From assembly GCF_034702125.1 (NCBI RefSeq), contig NC_085868.1, positions 22,935,776-22,999,775 on the forward strand: DNA of 64,000 nucleotides, given 5' to 3'. Made by a program: the position numbers and the translations under genes. Origin of the DNA: Engraulis encrasicolus (taxonomy: Eukaryota > Chordata > Actinopteri > Clupeiformes > Engraulidae). The notes beneath the pieces are model-generated. The model searched no databases, was not told the origin of the DNA, and saw nothing but the letters and a program-made list of their open reading frames with translations. Positions 10,927 to 23,623 of the stretch are shown one piece after another (the first letter of the stretch is position 1; each line of letters begins with the position of its first letter).

Positions 10927-11215
10927 ACAGTCGACTTCAGTCCATATCATGCACTAAGATCTAATTTAGGCCTGAAATGTTTTTGCTGCATCATATTTTC
11001 AGCGTAACTGAAGACACATACTCCCCATTCATCACCGTCTGTGTGGTCTGAACAGGATGCAAGAGAGGTTATTTTATCTGCGTGCAATTCTCTGTCGAAA
11101 TTATGGGAGCTGTTTATATCTTATATCAAAGGAATGTTGGATTGTGAATGAGTCGTCTTTTCATTTGCTTGAGGCAACAGGACAAGGATAATGGCTAGGA
11201 CTAGCCTATCACCTA
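10927..11215 (+). repeat. local duplication module B, copy 2
   Basis: Diverged homologue of 9186-9480: ACAGTCGACTTCAGTCCATA, TGCACTAAGATCTAATT, GCTGCATCATATTT, CATACTCCCC, GGGAGCTGTTTATATC and GTGAATGAGTC appear in order. It lies about 1.74 kb downstream of copy 1. Confidence 0.75.
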
Positions 11216-12243
11216 CAGTTTATCAGAATAGTCTTGAATTTGTCTCAGAAACATTTAATTAATCAATTTAACAATCAATCTTCGTTAATCAGCTATAAGG
11301 CTAATTTGAGTCTACAGTACAGTACAGGCCTACTTCCAGAATCAAATTGACAAATTCCAGTGGAGTCTAGTGGAGTCTAATCTCAATCCAATCCAACTTG
11401 GATTTAAATTGTCTCCTTGAAATGGTCTCTTGCCTTTGTCTTGGACGGATGTCAATTACACCACGTTTGTTACTAACTTCCGGCTGTGCAAGCATGGAGT
11501 AGACACGTTTTCTCCACGCTCCCATCTTTCTTTAAAAAAAATACTACATTTAGCCCCCTTACACGATGAAATAATTTAGAAACAGCAACATCTAACTGAT
11601 AACAGTACCGATGGACAACAAGAAGGTCACACAATCCGCAAAAATAGCCTACACCATGTTTGTTACTGAGAGACAAAGATAAAAATGTCCTAGAACATTC
11701 CAAGCTCTAACATTTTCCACATTGAGTATATCTCAACCAGTGTGCCCAAATGAACTCAATGGCCTTCTGTTCAACCTTAGGGGACACAGCCAATAATGCT
11801 TGGACATGTAGTTCAGGGTCTTAAGCCTCCACCTTCCAGCTAGATGGACAGCATGTTCATTCCATCCCGCACACTGAAACAACAACACGGTATGCAGCAT
11901 TCTTGAGGTCAAAGGTTCATTGTGTAACATTTTACATGTTTATCATCAGAATTCATGTTGCCTGTGCAGCAACTACTCCTCCAGCAATTACAAATATTCC
12001 TCTTGGTTTTGTAATGTAAATGTAATGTAATGTAATGTATGTTCATAGAGAGCTTGGTCCAACCTATTAATTAACCATATTCACCAATTCACTACAATGC
12101 ATAGGCACTGACATATAAGATTCCGAATTTCTCTCATTAACATCAATCTGCTCTAAGTTGAGTTGAACATATTGTTGAAATCCTAGAAAGGACCCCTGAT
12201 GTCGGCACGGTCATGTTTATTTCTGGGAGATGGACACGACACA

Positions 12244-12372
12244 GTGTGGTAAACAGTCACATTTTTGACATTCAGTTCTTCTCAGTCCATACATCAAAGC
12301 TAAGCTTGCCTAGTCCACTTTCAGTCGACATCGCCATTCTGTTGTGATGTAACAGCTCTGTCTAGGAATGAA
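12244..12372 (+). repeat. local duplication module A, copy
   Basis: GTGGTAAACAGTCACATTTTTGACATTC, TTCTTCTCAGTCCAT, CAAAGCTAAGCTTG, GTCCACTTTCAGTCGACATCGCCATT and GATGTAACAG. It is about 1.98 kb downstream of the copy at 10262, in line with duplication of a unit of about 1.7-2 kb. Confidence 0.8.
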
Positions 12373-12476
12373 CCCATTGACACCTACAATTAAACCCTAC
12401 TGTATGAGAATAGAGCTCAGAAGGAATTTTGCCAATGTCCAATTTAGAACTCAAATGTTTTGCTACGTTACACTTG

Positions 12477-12644
12477 TTCATGTATAGTAAAAAAGCCGCA
12501 CTCCCGGATCAGTTTCTTGCAGTTTTAATACTGGGTTAGCATGGCAGACAGACAGACGTTTCTGTCTGTCTGTCTGCCATGCTAACCCAGCATTAAAACT
12601 GCAAGAAATTGATCCGGGAGTGCGGCTTTTTTACTATACATGAA
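12477..12644. repeat. 168-bp near-perfect inverted repeat (hairpin)
   Basis: Two arms of about 80 bp (12477-12557 and 12565-12644) are complementary with only a few mismatches, joined by a loop of a few bases inside a (GACA/TGTC) run. The outer end is TTCATGTATAG...CTATACATGAA. A transcript of this region would fold into a long stem. No flanking target duplication is obvious. Confidence 0.9.
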
Positions 12645-12799
12645 CTTTGCTGTTTGCTCGCACCCAAAGACCTTGTAAGAAACATTTCGGAGTTGAGCAC
12701 ACTTTCTCTACTAAACGTTACACTTGTTGAAACTGTCAATCTTGTTTTTCCACTGAACCAATCAGAGCTCAGTAACATGTTCGTTTCTGAGGGACAAAA

Positions 12800-12875
12800 A
12801 TAACACTGTTTTTCACATTCAGTTCTCCTCTGTCATGGAAAGCTGTGCTTGACGTTGCCATTCTGGATGTTACAA
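12800..12875 (+). repeat. local duplication module A, short copy
   Basis: Contains TGTTTTTCACATTCAGTTCTCCTC, GGAAAGCTGTGCTTGACGTTGCCATTCTGGATG-type landmarks, a deleted version of the module. A fragment resembling module B follows near 12900 (CAGTGTAGACTTGTCCATAT). Confidence 0.65.
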
Positions 12876-13187
12876 CATAATAAACCTTTTTTTATTTTGC
12901 CAGTGTAGACTTGTCCATATAACACATTCATATTTATTGTAGGCCTACTTTGTATTTTTTGTTTGCGCCCTGATAGCTGTCGAATGGGTGGGGGGTGGGA
13001 GGGTAATGTTTTGTTGATAAGTTGTGTGATTAAAATCAATAAAAAGTATGTTTAATAACACATTGAAGTCTAATGTATTGTCTCTGTCACATCTGAATTT
13101 TAAGTGCGTCTGAAAAAGATCAGGGCAGGTGTTCTCCAGAACTCATCAGAGCGCATTTATTTATTTATCATAACACTGACAAATATA

Positions 13188-13345
13188 ACTGTGGCAAACC
13201 GTAAGATTCTTGAGACATTGAGTTCTTCTCTCTCCATGCTTCAAAGCTAAGCCTGACTGTCCACTTCAGATGGACATTGCCATTATGGTGTCATGTGGCC
13301 GCAGTGTTAAAAGTGATGAACCCAGTGGCCTCCAGTTACACTACG
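13188..13345 (+). repeat. local duplication module A, copy
   Basis: CTGTGGCAAACCG, GAGTTCTTCTC, CTTCAAAGCTAAGCCTG, GTCCACTTCAGATGGACATT, GCCATTATGGTGTCATG and GATGAACCCAGTGGCC. This is the most complete copy and links the 5' half (seen at 10262 and 12244) to the 3' half (seen at 9736). Confidence 0.8.
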
Positions 13346-13449
13346 CCCATGTAACTCACCGAGGCCCCAAACGCTCACGCCTGCTAGTTATATGCCCAGT
13401 GGGTGCCTTTAGTTCAACACAATGTGAAGCAGCAAACACAGTAAGGTGA

Positions 13450-15090
13450 AGAGTCAGTCAACCTTAAAACTAGAATCAGATTCAGTGGTTCATTGTTTGA
13501 TAAAAAATGTACATTGTAGTGATGGCTAGCCCCCACAATATAGTGTAATTTCAGGAGCAGACCATTTCTCCGCACTGTACTTTGAAAGAAAGATAAATCC
13601 ACTTTCAACCTGTAGGACGGCCAATGGGGACAACTGAAGCCACAACAAAAAAGTGTTTTTATTTGATTTAGTTTTAGTTTTGAGGATATGCCGTTCTCTT
13701 AATCCATAAAAAATAAGCCACCATGAATCTGAGAAGAGATTTAAGCATGCAGAAACGCTCGGCCGCATGCGTTCCCTCTGCCTGTGTACTGTACTAAATA
13801 CAACTGATTTAGCTAGTTAAGTGAATCAGTGAGGTAACTTGTCTGATGATTTGTGTGTTCATTGGGATCAGCTGGCCCAGAAAATGGTTGGAATGTTCTA
13901 AATGACTGGAATGTTTTGGTCATGAACTGGGTCGTTCGCTATACAGCCTTTAGGTGAAAAAAAAATATATAATACTGTTCCATACACAAAAATCTTATTT
14001 CCAAATCAGTCTTCCCTGAAATACAGTAGGCTATGTATTGCAGACTCTAAGACTACTGTTGGTTGCTGCAGTACTGAAGCCACCTGTGTGTTTCTTCTTT
14101 AGACATCCTAGCAGTGATCCCGGCCGTATGCAGCGCCGCTTGTAAACCTATACTCGCAGTGTCAACACACTAGATGGGTCCAGGCACGAGAGCTTGCATA
14201 GCGCCACACAGTATGTGGCTGTCAATCATTTTTTTATTTTTTTTTGTACAGTATTGCTGCCTCACTGTGCCCTTTGTTAGTCAAAGAAGAATATGCAGTA
14301 CCATTTTAGGCTGCAAGATATACCTATATACCTATTATACTACATCCAATTTAGAAACTCCTGTAAGCAGTTGTTAGTGGGCTTATTAATGTAACACTTA
14401 CTTAATTTCACTAATTAATTGTTTATGGTAAAAAAAATACGAATGTCAGGCATCAAGACACTGGCAGTAAAAATACCCTTTTTTGACATTGCCGAAGGCT
14501 CACAAATTCTCTGTTATTTTATCGAGATGTCAGTGTAATCCTTTTGATATGTTTATCTTATTATCATATATCTGACCAATTCCATGACATCACATTTTTG
14601 ATAATAAATCGTATTAAATTAGCCTGCTCTTGCCATCCATAAGCGTTCACGATTTGCCATAAGGCTAGCACTGAATTTGCCAGGCTTGCACTAAATGTAT
14701 ATTTTAAGAACGATACCTCAACCTCGGCTGAGTATCAGCAACATGAAGACCTATACCTACTATGCAAACAAAATACCGGTAACATGTTTTTTTCTTCACC
14801 TTTCAGCATCAAAAAGAAGCTTTCATGAACAACAACAAGATTTTTAGTGTAATTGTGAAATGTCTGACTGTGTGCTTGCACCATTTGAAGGATTAAGCGA
14901 TGCAGGACAGCACCGCTGCTGGGCCTTACTAAATATGAGCAGGACTTCCCCTGGCTTGCTCACAACACTCCGACACTCTCAACATCAAAACACCCCCGCC
15001 CCCAACACCAATATCTCACGGCTAATTCTGGAACTGTGATTCAGACGCCCTTAGACCTCACCTTATCACACTGAAGGGCACTCTCTCACT
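13450..15090. other. noncoding interval
   Basis: No exon or protein similarity recognised. AT-rich sequence with short A or T runs (for example 13958, 14227). Confidence 0.4.
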
Positions 15091-15094
15091 CTTC

Positions 15095-15391
15095 CCATGC
15101 CTCTCTATCCCTCCCTCTCTCTCTCTCTCTCTGTTGCTCTCCCTGCCTCTCTCTCTTTCTCCCTCTCTCTCCCCTTCAGTCTACCATGCACCACGCTCAC
15201 CCTTTCTCTTCCTCCCTCCCTCTATTTCTCAATCTTCCTCTTTCTCTTACCACCTCTCCCTTTCTGTTGCTTTCTCTCTCTCCCATTCCTCTATCCCCTC
15301 CTCTCTCTCCTTCTCTCCGCCACTTGCTCTCTTACTCTCTCTAGCTATACCTCTCTCTACCTCCCTGTATGTCTCTCCTTCTTTTGTCTTG

Positions 15392-15440
<49 letters not shown>

Positions 15441-15511
15441 ATCCTTCTATTGCCTTCTATTTCTCTCCTTCACTCTTTCACCTTGTCCCTCTCAACAACT
15501 GTTTATCCTCC

Positions 15512-15606
<95 letters not shown>
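15095..15606. repeat. (CT)n-rich tract ending in pure (CT)n and (CA)n
   Basis: Imperfect CT-rich sequence from 15095, pure runs at about 15391-15438 and 15515-15588, then (CA)n at 15588-15606. Open frames here are Ser/Leu low-complexity shadows. Confidence 0.9.
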
Positions 15607-15749
15607 TATATTTTCCCTTCCTCTCTCCCTTCTTCCTCTACAGTTGGCTTGGCATCTGCTCCCAGGAATAGGGCCAGCCTGAAGTGTTAACACCTTGGGG
15701 CTCAGAGACTCATCAATGCTCAGACCACAGAGACACAAGGAGCCTCAAA

Positions 15750-15890
<141 letters not shown>

Positions 15891-15984
15891 TGGCTTTCGG
15901 TCTCTGGAGTGAACAAACTGTATAGCTTAATAATGCATCATTCCACCAGTGTGCCATTGTAATAGTAGTTGAGAAGACTTACAC

Positions 15985-16333
15985 CAGGGATGTCAAACTC
16001 AGGCCAGGGGCCAAATTTGGCCCGCGGAAGCCATTTTATTTGGCCCGCGAGATCATTCAAATGTGTTTCACAGTTGGCCCATATACACCATAACTGTATA
16101 GCGTATTAAGATTTGAACATGAAAATTCGTATATCACAGGAATATATGAGTGGGCCCAGGGCAGCCATTGAAACAGTGCACTCAAATGCAACAGAACGTG
16201 TAGGCAAATTTCAACTATAATGGGAATCTGTTTAAACATGAATTTAAAAAAATAAAAATAAAATGTTTTTGGCCCGCGACTTCGCTCCAGATTCTGATTT
16301 TGGCCCTCGGTCAATTTGAGTTTGACACCCCTG
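15985..16333. mobile_element. nonautonomous hAT element
   Basis: Termini CAGGGATGTCAAACTC... and ...GAGTTTGACACCCCTG are inverted repeats. Flanks ACTTACAC (15977-15984) and ACTAACAC (16334-16341) are an 8-bp target duplication with one mismatch. The interior has several TTGGCCCGCG motifs. No transposase. Confidence 0.85.
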
Positions 16334-16341
16334 ACTAACAC

Positions 16342-17140
16342 TGTCCACAGTGTCTTCATACATAACAACTTGGTCTTGGAGCTGAGTGAATGAACTTACG
16401 TAAAACTAACTGTAACTAGTATCTGTGTCGCTTATTTCCATCATCTGTGTCGTTTATTTCCTTCTCCACCTATTTACGTTATTCTGTGCAGACTGAGGCT
16501 GGTAAAGATATCACCAATTCACATTTAGACTGGCTCTACATACATGGTGACTTCAATAAATAACTTTCATGGGTTCTGTCACCTTGCCATAGTGCTGATG
16601 GTGGTACAGTGAGATACAGAAAGAGGGTTGAAGCTGCGTGACATTTTCAACTGTATTATTTTTAGACGGACCCCGAAATGTTGTTACGTCTTTGATTTAT
16701 ACTGTTTTAGACATTTTTAGGAATCTGTTTTACTACATCACATAGCAAAGATAATAGTTAAAAGTGTGTGAAATGAACATACAGTATCTATGTATAACTG
16801 AATGTTCAGGTCCGTTACAGCAAAAGACTGCATATGTTGCTGTGCTGATTTCGTAACAGCTTCGCACGCAAGAGGACCTACTACTTAACTTTAGTGTTTG
16901 GATTCAGACCAAAGCAACGTTGTAAATTCACAGGACATATCTCAGACACCAGTCCTCATTTCACCTCAAGGGCGACCAACAGTGTGTCCATATTGAGCAT
17001 TGCAGCCACTAGCCACAGCGTACAGTGCCGTGTAGAGTGTGCAGTACAGTGTAGAGTGTACAGTATAGTCTCGGGCCCACTCAAATGCATAGGCCACATA
17101 CCCAGGTCATTTCAATGCATCGGTGGATGCATGCATGCAT
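16342..17140. other. noncoding interval
   Basis: No recognisable exon or repeat family, apart from short repeats of ACAGTGTAGAGTGT-type sequence around 17020-17070. Confidence 0.4.
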
Positions 17141-17470
17141 TACATAGCCAACATGCATGCATACATACATATTACATAGATACATACATAGATACATACA
17201 TACATACATACATACATACATACATCCATAGCCTACATACATAGGCCTACATACATACATACATACATACATAGCCAACATACATACGTAGGGCCTACAT
17301 ACATACATACATACGCACATAAATACATACATGCATGCATGCATGCGTAAGTACATACATCCATACATAGCCTACATACTGTAGGCCTACATACATACCC
17401 CTACATATAGGCCTACATACATACATACATACATACATACATACATAGGCCTACATAGGCTGCATATGCA
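17141..17470. repeat. (CATA)n interrupted tetranucleotide array
   Basis: CATA/ATAC units are repeatedly interrupted by the phrase TAGGCCTACATA, giving a higher-order pattern of CATA runs split by a palindromic AGGCCT block. The minus-strand Cys/Met/Tyr-rich open frame here is an artefact. Confidence 0.9.
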
Positions 17471-17880
17471 GGCCTACATAGATAGAAAGCATAAAATGTA
17501 GGCTACATAAGAGAAACATTAACTTTACATTATTACACTTTTGCTTTCAATAACTTGACATACAACTTCTGAAAATGAGTCAAAATAATGTCGTTGCTAA
17601 AGGCCTGCTTGGCTTCCATACAACACTACAACCCTGAATTTCCATCATCTGAGCCTAGCTCCTCCTACTCAAGCGAGTAGGTCGCTTTTCTGCTTTGCTC
17701 CTGCCTAACTTCAATTTCTTTACTTTTTTTTTTTTCACACTATATCTTGGATTTTATTTGCCATATACACAGTTTTTAACAAGTTTAGAGAAGAACAACA
17801 GAGGATTTTATTCATACATTAGTGTTTTTCACAAGAGAACCTAGAAGTCAAAACAATTGCCGAGCTGAAACAATAACAAA

Positions 17881-18390
17881 ATGCGACAACGACAGTCCAA
17901 AAAATGGATACTGCTGGAACAACGGATTTCTGCCCTGGAATCCTTACTGGGTGATCGCCTATCAAAGACTGAAGGAAGTCCTGAAACAGGTGCCGCAAAT
18001 GCAAAAGCAGACCAACGACCGGCTGATGTGACATTTGTGACGCTGGACGAAACACCTGGCAAAAGCTTCGCAAAGCAAAATGTGAGTAGGCCTACTCACT
18101 ATTGGGAAAGCAAAGGGGCTCGACCCAAAAACAGAGATAAAATACTAACTTCAACACCAGTGCGGTCTGCTGCTGCCAGACCAAACTTTTTCAGGGCAGC
18201 CCATATAAAACTTCAAAATCGATTTGAGTGCCTTGAACAAGTGGAACCAGTTGCTCCCAGAATAAAAAAACTGAACGTACACCGCATTGGGAATAACAAG
18301 AACAAAGTTAGACGGCAGCTGCCTGCCTCTCCTACAACACTTGTTGTTGGTGATCTGAGTGTGAAAAATAATCGGAAATGGAACTTTTAA
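17881..18390 (+). pseudogene. LINE ORF1, N-terminal part
   Basis: 169 codons: a basic/coiled-coil-like N-terminus (ISALESLLGDRLSK) followed by a segment ending TTLVVGDLSV. The last phrase matches the first block of the SGNH-hydrolase-like domain of L2/CR1 ORF1 proteins, where GDS carries the serine. Here the frame breaks just afterwards and the domain continues in another frame from 18378. Confidence 0.7.
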
Positions 18391-19001
18391 AGTGTCCTGT
18401 CTGCCCCATGCATCCGTACGTGAGACCAAGGACAGTATCCCACAATTGGGTGTGTGACCACAGATCTATTGATCGCCTTGTTGTTCACTGTGGGGCAGCG
18501 GATCTGTTCAAAGAGCAAATAACTGTCAAAAAGGATTTTAATGACTTCTTTTCAACTCTAAAAGATCTGAAAATTCCATTCTTCATCAGCGGGCCAATAA
18601 CCAGACCATGCTATCGCGACTTTGCGTTTTCGAGATTAAATTGCTTAAACACATGGCTGTCAAGGACATGCAGATCCAACGGTATCAGCTTTGTTGACAA
18701 TTTCGACCGTTTCTGGAGACGCACTGTACTTTTCAAAAAAAAAAACAGTGCAGAACTGAGTTGGACCGGCGCCAAAGTGCTGACAGACCAGTTGGTTTAC
18801 AGCATTGAGACTTGGGGCGCTGATAAGCGGCCTGTATCTGTATCCACTCAGACACAGGGGCATTTCAACAAGCCCTCTGTGCCTGTAAGTGTGCAAACTG
18901 AGCCACAGACTGGCGAAAGCACACACACAGATGACAGTAGCCAAAGTCCTCTCTGCTCAAGTGGAAAAACAACGGAACACACAGAACTCGCCACAAACTG
19001 A
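18378..19001 (+). pseudogene. LINE ORF1, SGNH-esterase-like part in a shifted frame
   Basis: 207 codons with RLVVHCGAADL in the position of the G-x-N-D block, FFISGPITRP in the position of the next conserved block, and FVDNFDRFWRR. The C-terminal catalytic Asp/His block is degraded (an A-run and NSAELSW). The product would be inactive. The domain assignment comes from block order, not a database search. Confidence 0.65.
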
Positions 19002-19779
19002 ACCAGCTTTCGGAACAGCTGGAAGATTTGTCACAGAAACTGGCAGCAAGCGCTCGCCGGAGATCAAGTGTTCACCTCCTTGTCGGACTGGCTAAAATGC
19101 CATTGGCATCACACCAATTCACCTCCCAGGTCTGGCCAAAAAGCGACTGTCCACACAGGAAATAGGAAATGTGGTTTCCTCAAAACCAAACTCACCCCCC
19201 AGATGTGGCGAAACGCAGCCACCAGCAAGCCCTGGCAACGGCGACAAAATGCAATCACCAATGGAATCACAACCTTCCCGGAACGACGAAACACCATCTT
19301 CATCTCCCAGACTGAGATTTCCAGAAACTATGGCGAGGAACTACTCCCCTATGCCAGAATCTACCTTTTCTACCCCCAGACATTCCTACCAAGCCTCCTA
19401 TGCGGATATTTTCTCAAGGTCAACCTCATTCTACCCCAAAATCTTAAAGGATACTTCCATCCATGACTGCACCCAAAAAAGGCAAGGCCCCACAACCACC
19501 TGTCTGTGCTCTGGAGTACAGTAGTATCAGTGAGGATGACATGGTTGAAAGCCACAGTCTGATATCAACTGGGTCCCTACCCACATAGTAACAGTTGTTT
19601 TGAAAAATAAGCAGAAAAGGGGACCCGTGGACAATCTTTATTCCAGTTCTAACAACAAAACGAGGTCTCTTGAGGACACGCATACATTCCCCAAGACGGC
19701 AAGCATTGGGAAATCTCAGACTTGTCCCAAAAAAACTCACTACCACAGTGGAAATGCCTCCAATGCTCAATGCTAAATT

Positions 19780-20400
19780 AGCTTTACAGAATAGTAGATC
19801 TCTAAAGGAACAAGCCTTTTGTTGTCAATGAGTTTATCTGTACCCACAACCTTGATTTTTTTAATTTTTAACTGAAACATGGCTGAAAAAAACAGCTAGC
19901 TCTATCACACTTATAGAAGCAACTCCGTCACACTTTAATTTCATTAGTACAGAAAGGCAGAATAAACAGGGAGGGGGGATAGCAATTATTTTCAAGGCAC
20001 TGTTTCAATGTCAAAAGACAGCACTTGGTGACTTTACATCTTTTGAATACTTCGCTGCATTTCTAAAATGTTCTTCTGACATACGTACTGTTTTTGACTA
20101 TTTACAGACCTCCAAGACTTGCACCACTCTTCTTAGAGGAGTTTGGTGAGCTGTTGTCGAATGTTTGTGTGGACTATGAAAGTTTATTTATATCAGGCGA
20201 TTTTCATTTAGACAACTTAGAGGATGCCTATGCAAAGGAATTTTTTAAGTTCTTATTGACATTTTTAGCCTCACACAGCATGTAACAGGACCAACACACA
20301 ACCAAGGTCACACTTTTAGACCTAATAATAACAAAAGGCCTTAATGCTTGTGCTAGTGTCCAAAGACTATGGGCTTTTCTGACCATTACTGCATTTTTTT
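19780..20400 (+). pseudogene. LINE endonuclease remnant
   Basis: Fragments in alternating frames resemble an apurinic-like endonuclease: a segment with FLTETWL, then GGGIAIIF, then YRPP and SGDFHLDN, the expected order of the conserved blocks. There are several stops and frameshifts. Confidence 0.65.
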
Positions 20401-20411
20401 CTGATGTTTCT

Positions 20412-20966
20412 ATGTACCCTCATGTTCAAAGGGAATCTGTTACAGTCAAAAAACGTATAATCAACTGTGAGACAGCCTCACTCTTTCAGCAAGCACTTTC
20501 AGAGATCCAAAGTCAAACCTCAGAGAGTGCAGATGATCTCATGGTTAATTTTAATTCAAGGATGACCCGTATTATGGATGTTATTGCCCCCGAAAAATCA
20601 AAAACAGTGGGACGTGAAAAAGCACCTTGGAGAAAGAATCCCACAGTTATATTGCTAAAGCAAGAATGCAGGAGGGCTGAAAGACAGTGGCGTAAATCCA
20701 AACTTGAAGTCCACTACCAAATCTATAAACACACACTCTCGAAATACAACCAAGAAATTTCTAAAGCTAGACAATCTTTTTTCTCTGACATAATTAACAG
20801 AAATATTAATAATGCACGTGTCCTGTTTGGCACTGTGGAAAAGCTAGCAAGGCCCCCAAATCTAATGCCCTCTGAGTTCCTCTCAGTCAGCAAATGCAAT
20901 GAGTTCGCATCCTTTTTCAAAGGAAAGATTGAAAAAATACGTGCAAACATACTCTCTAGACCTGTT
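20412..20966 (+). pseudogene. LINE ORF2 linker between endonuclease and RT
   Basis: Open for about 185 codons, with APWR, RRAERQWRKSKLEVHYQIYK and SFFSDIINRN, typical of the linker region of L2/CR1-type ORF2. The frame continues a short way into the inserted foldback element, which interrupts ORF2. Confidence 0.75.
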
Positions 20967-22277
20967 AAAAAAAAAAACGTTTTTGTAATTTTGAAGCCAA
21001 TTGCTGTGATTCCCATTCTCCAAGGTGTGAAATGGCCAGATATAAAATTATTTTGATTTTGGACCATGGGAAGACCTGCCTCAAGAGCCATAAAGTTTCA
21101 ATGTTTATTTTCATCAAAAACGCCTGACATTTGGCCCCATTTTGCCTAATAACTTCACAGCCATTTGTCATAGAGCATTGTGGGTGGTGTCACCTGAAAG
21201 CTGACAATATTTCCTTTCAGATGATACCCAATATGTCAGTATCATGCACAGTTATAGTTGCCTTTAAAGCAGAAATGTGTTAAATTTAGGCGAATTTTGG
21301 TGGTTTCAGCTCAAACAATACACAATTGGACCCCAGAAAGGTTTATTAATTCACCAAAGTATAGCGCCAAATTGAAGTCTGAAAGAAAATATATTTCCTA
21401 ACATTTCATGTATTGCCAGTGACACATCCTGAACTGTCAGAACACAATATAAAGTTGTGATCTCTTGCTTACCCGTACTACTTACGGAACACAATATTGG
21501 CCTAATGGATCCTGATTTTGTTGGTTTGCCCACAAAGGCATTATCACTCTATAATTTTAATAGTAGGTGTATTCTAACATGGAAACATACAATATCAAAA
21601 AGCAAATCCAGAAAGTAGCTTAAAAGAATATATATTAGGAATTTATTTCTATTACATTGAGGGAGATAGCTAACCATTAAGAGTTCTGGTCCCACAGATC
21701 AGATGGGCACTTCCAATCAACTTGTCATCTGATTTCAAGACAGCTGAAAATAGTCAGCTGAATTAAAAAGTCTCCCGTTGATAGAAATGGTGAACGAATC
21801 AAACACAAAACTGTCCAAACATGGTAAAGAGCCAGAGGCTGTAAAAAGATGTTTGTGATGTTAGATTGTGGACCTGAACATGGCTGGAATGGACAAAAAC
21901 ACAAGTAAGAGTGTTTCAGTAAACAGCACCAACAGCTGTGTCCTTAAGAAATATAAAAACGACTGCTGATCTACCTCAGTCTTAGGGTGCAATCAAAACA
22001 CAGTCAAAATATCAGGCTTATACTAAGCATAAAACATAAAGCCAGACTATTGTAGCCTCATAATGCCCACACTTCCACAGTGGAATGCTGTAATAGTTGT
22101 TGAAAAGACATACCATACCTTACCATACCTTACTACTTACCAAAGACTACCATAGTACTACCCTACTATTACATTACACAGAGCCTATAGTGATACATTA
22201 CGACTTGGTCATTGCCATTCTGGTAACAGTAAATGTATGCTGTTGTCTTATGTCTTGTGTCTTTTCTTATGTCCCAA

Positions 22278-22386
<109 letters not shown>

Positions 22387-22545
22387 GCATTGTCAATAAA
22401 CCATGGACGAATGGATCTCAGCCATTGTAGTTATGGACTGCTTCAGCTGCCACTATCTGGCAAGCAACAGGATAGAAGCCATGGCAGTCAAAACAGCTAT
22501 TTTTACCAGATAATAAGACAGATGAACTCAAGAGAAGATCAGCAG

Positions 22546-22674
<129 letters not shown>

Positions 22675-23623
22675 TAAACTTCATTATCATGTATAATAAG
22701 TGTGCCAAGTATACAAAGTGTGCAGACATTGAACTTTATTTTCATAGTGTCTGACCCTTTTGTCCTGTACCTTCTCCTGGGAGAATTTGGTGTCTGATTC
22801 ATTAACTGTTTCTATCAAATATCATCTATTTTCTGGTGTCTTGAATTCAGATGATGAGTTGTTTGGAAGTGCCCAACTGGTCTGGGGATCAAATGCCGTT
22901 CTCCCTCAATGTAATAGAAATCAATACATATTTTTTAAGTTACTTTTTACTTTGATTTTTGATATTCTATGTTTCCATGTTTCCATGTTTCCATACACCT
23001 ACTATTAAAATTATAGACTGATAATGTATTTGTGGGGAAACCAACAAAATCAGGATCCATTAGGCCAATATTGTGTTCCGACAGCACAGGAAGAGTAAGC
23101 AAGAGATCACAACTTTATATATTGTGTTCTGACAGTTCAGGATGTGTCACTGGCAATATATGAAATGTTAGGAAATATATTTTCTTTCAGACTTCAATTT
23201 GGCACTATACTTTGGTGAATTAATAAACCTTTCTGGGGTCCAATTGAGTATTGTTTGAGCTGAAACCACCAAAATTCGCCTAAATTCAACACATTTCTGC
23301 TTTAAACTCAGCTATAACTGTGCATGATACTGGCATATCGGGCATCATCTGAAAGGGAATATTGTCAGCTTTCAGGTGACACCACCCACAATGCTCTATG
23401 ACAAATGGATGTGAAGTTATTAGGCAAAATGGGCCCAAATGTCAGGCGTTTTTGATTAAAATAAACATTGAAACTTTATGGCTCTTGAGGCAGGTCTTCC
23501 CATGGTCCAAAATCAAAATAATTTTATGTCTGACCATTTTTCACCTTGGAGAATGGGAATCACAGCAATTGGCTTCAAAATGACAAAAAAGGTTTTTTTT
23601 GAAAAGGTCTAATACTCACACAT

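Noticed and set aside
17081..17368. Cys/Met/Tyr-rich minus-strand frame
   Set aside because: Translation of the (CATA)n array.
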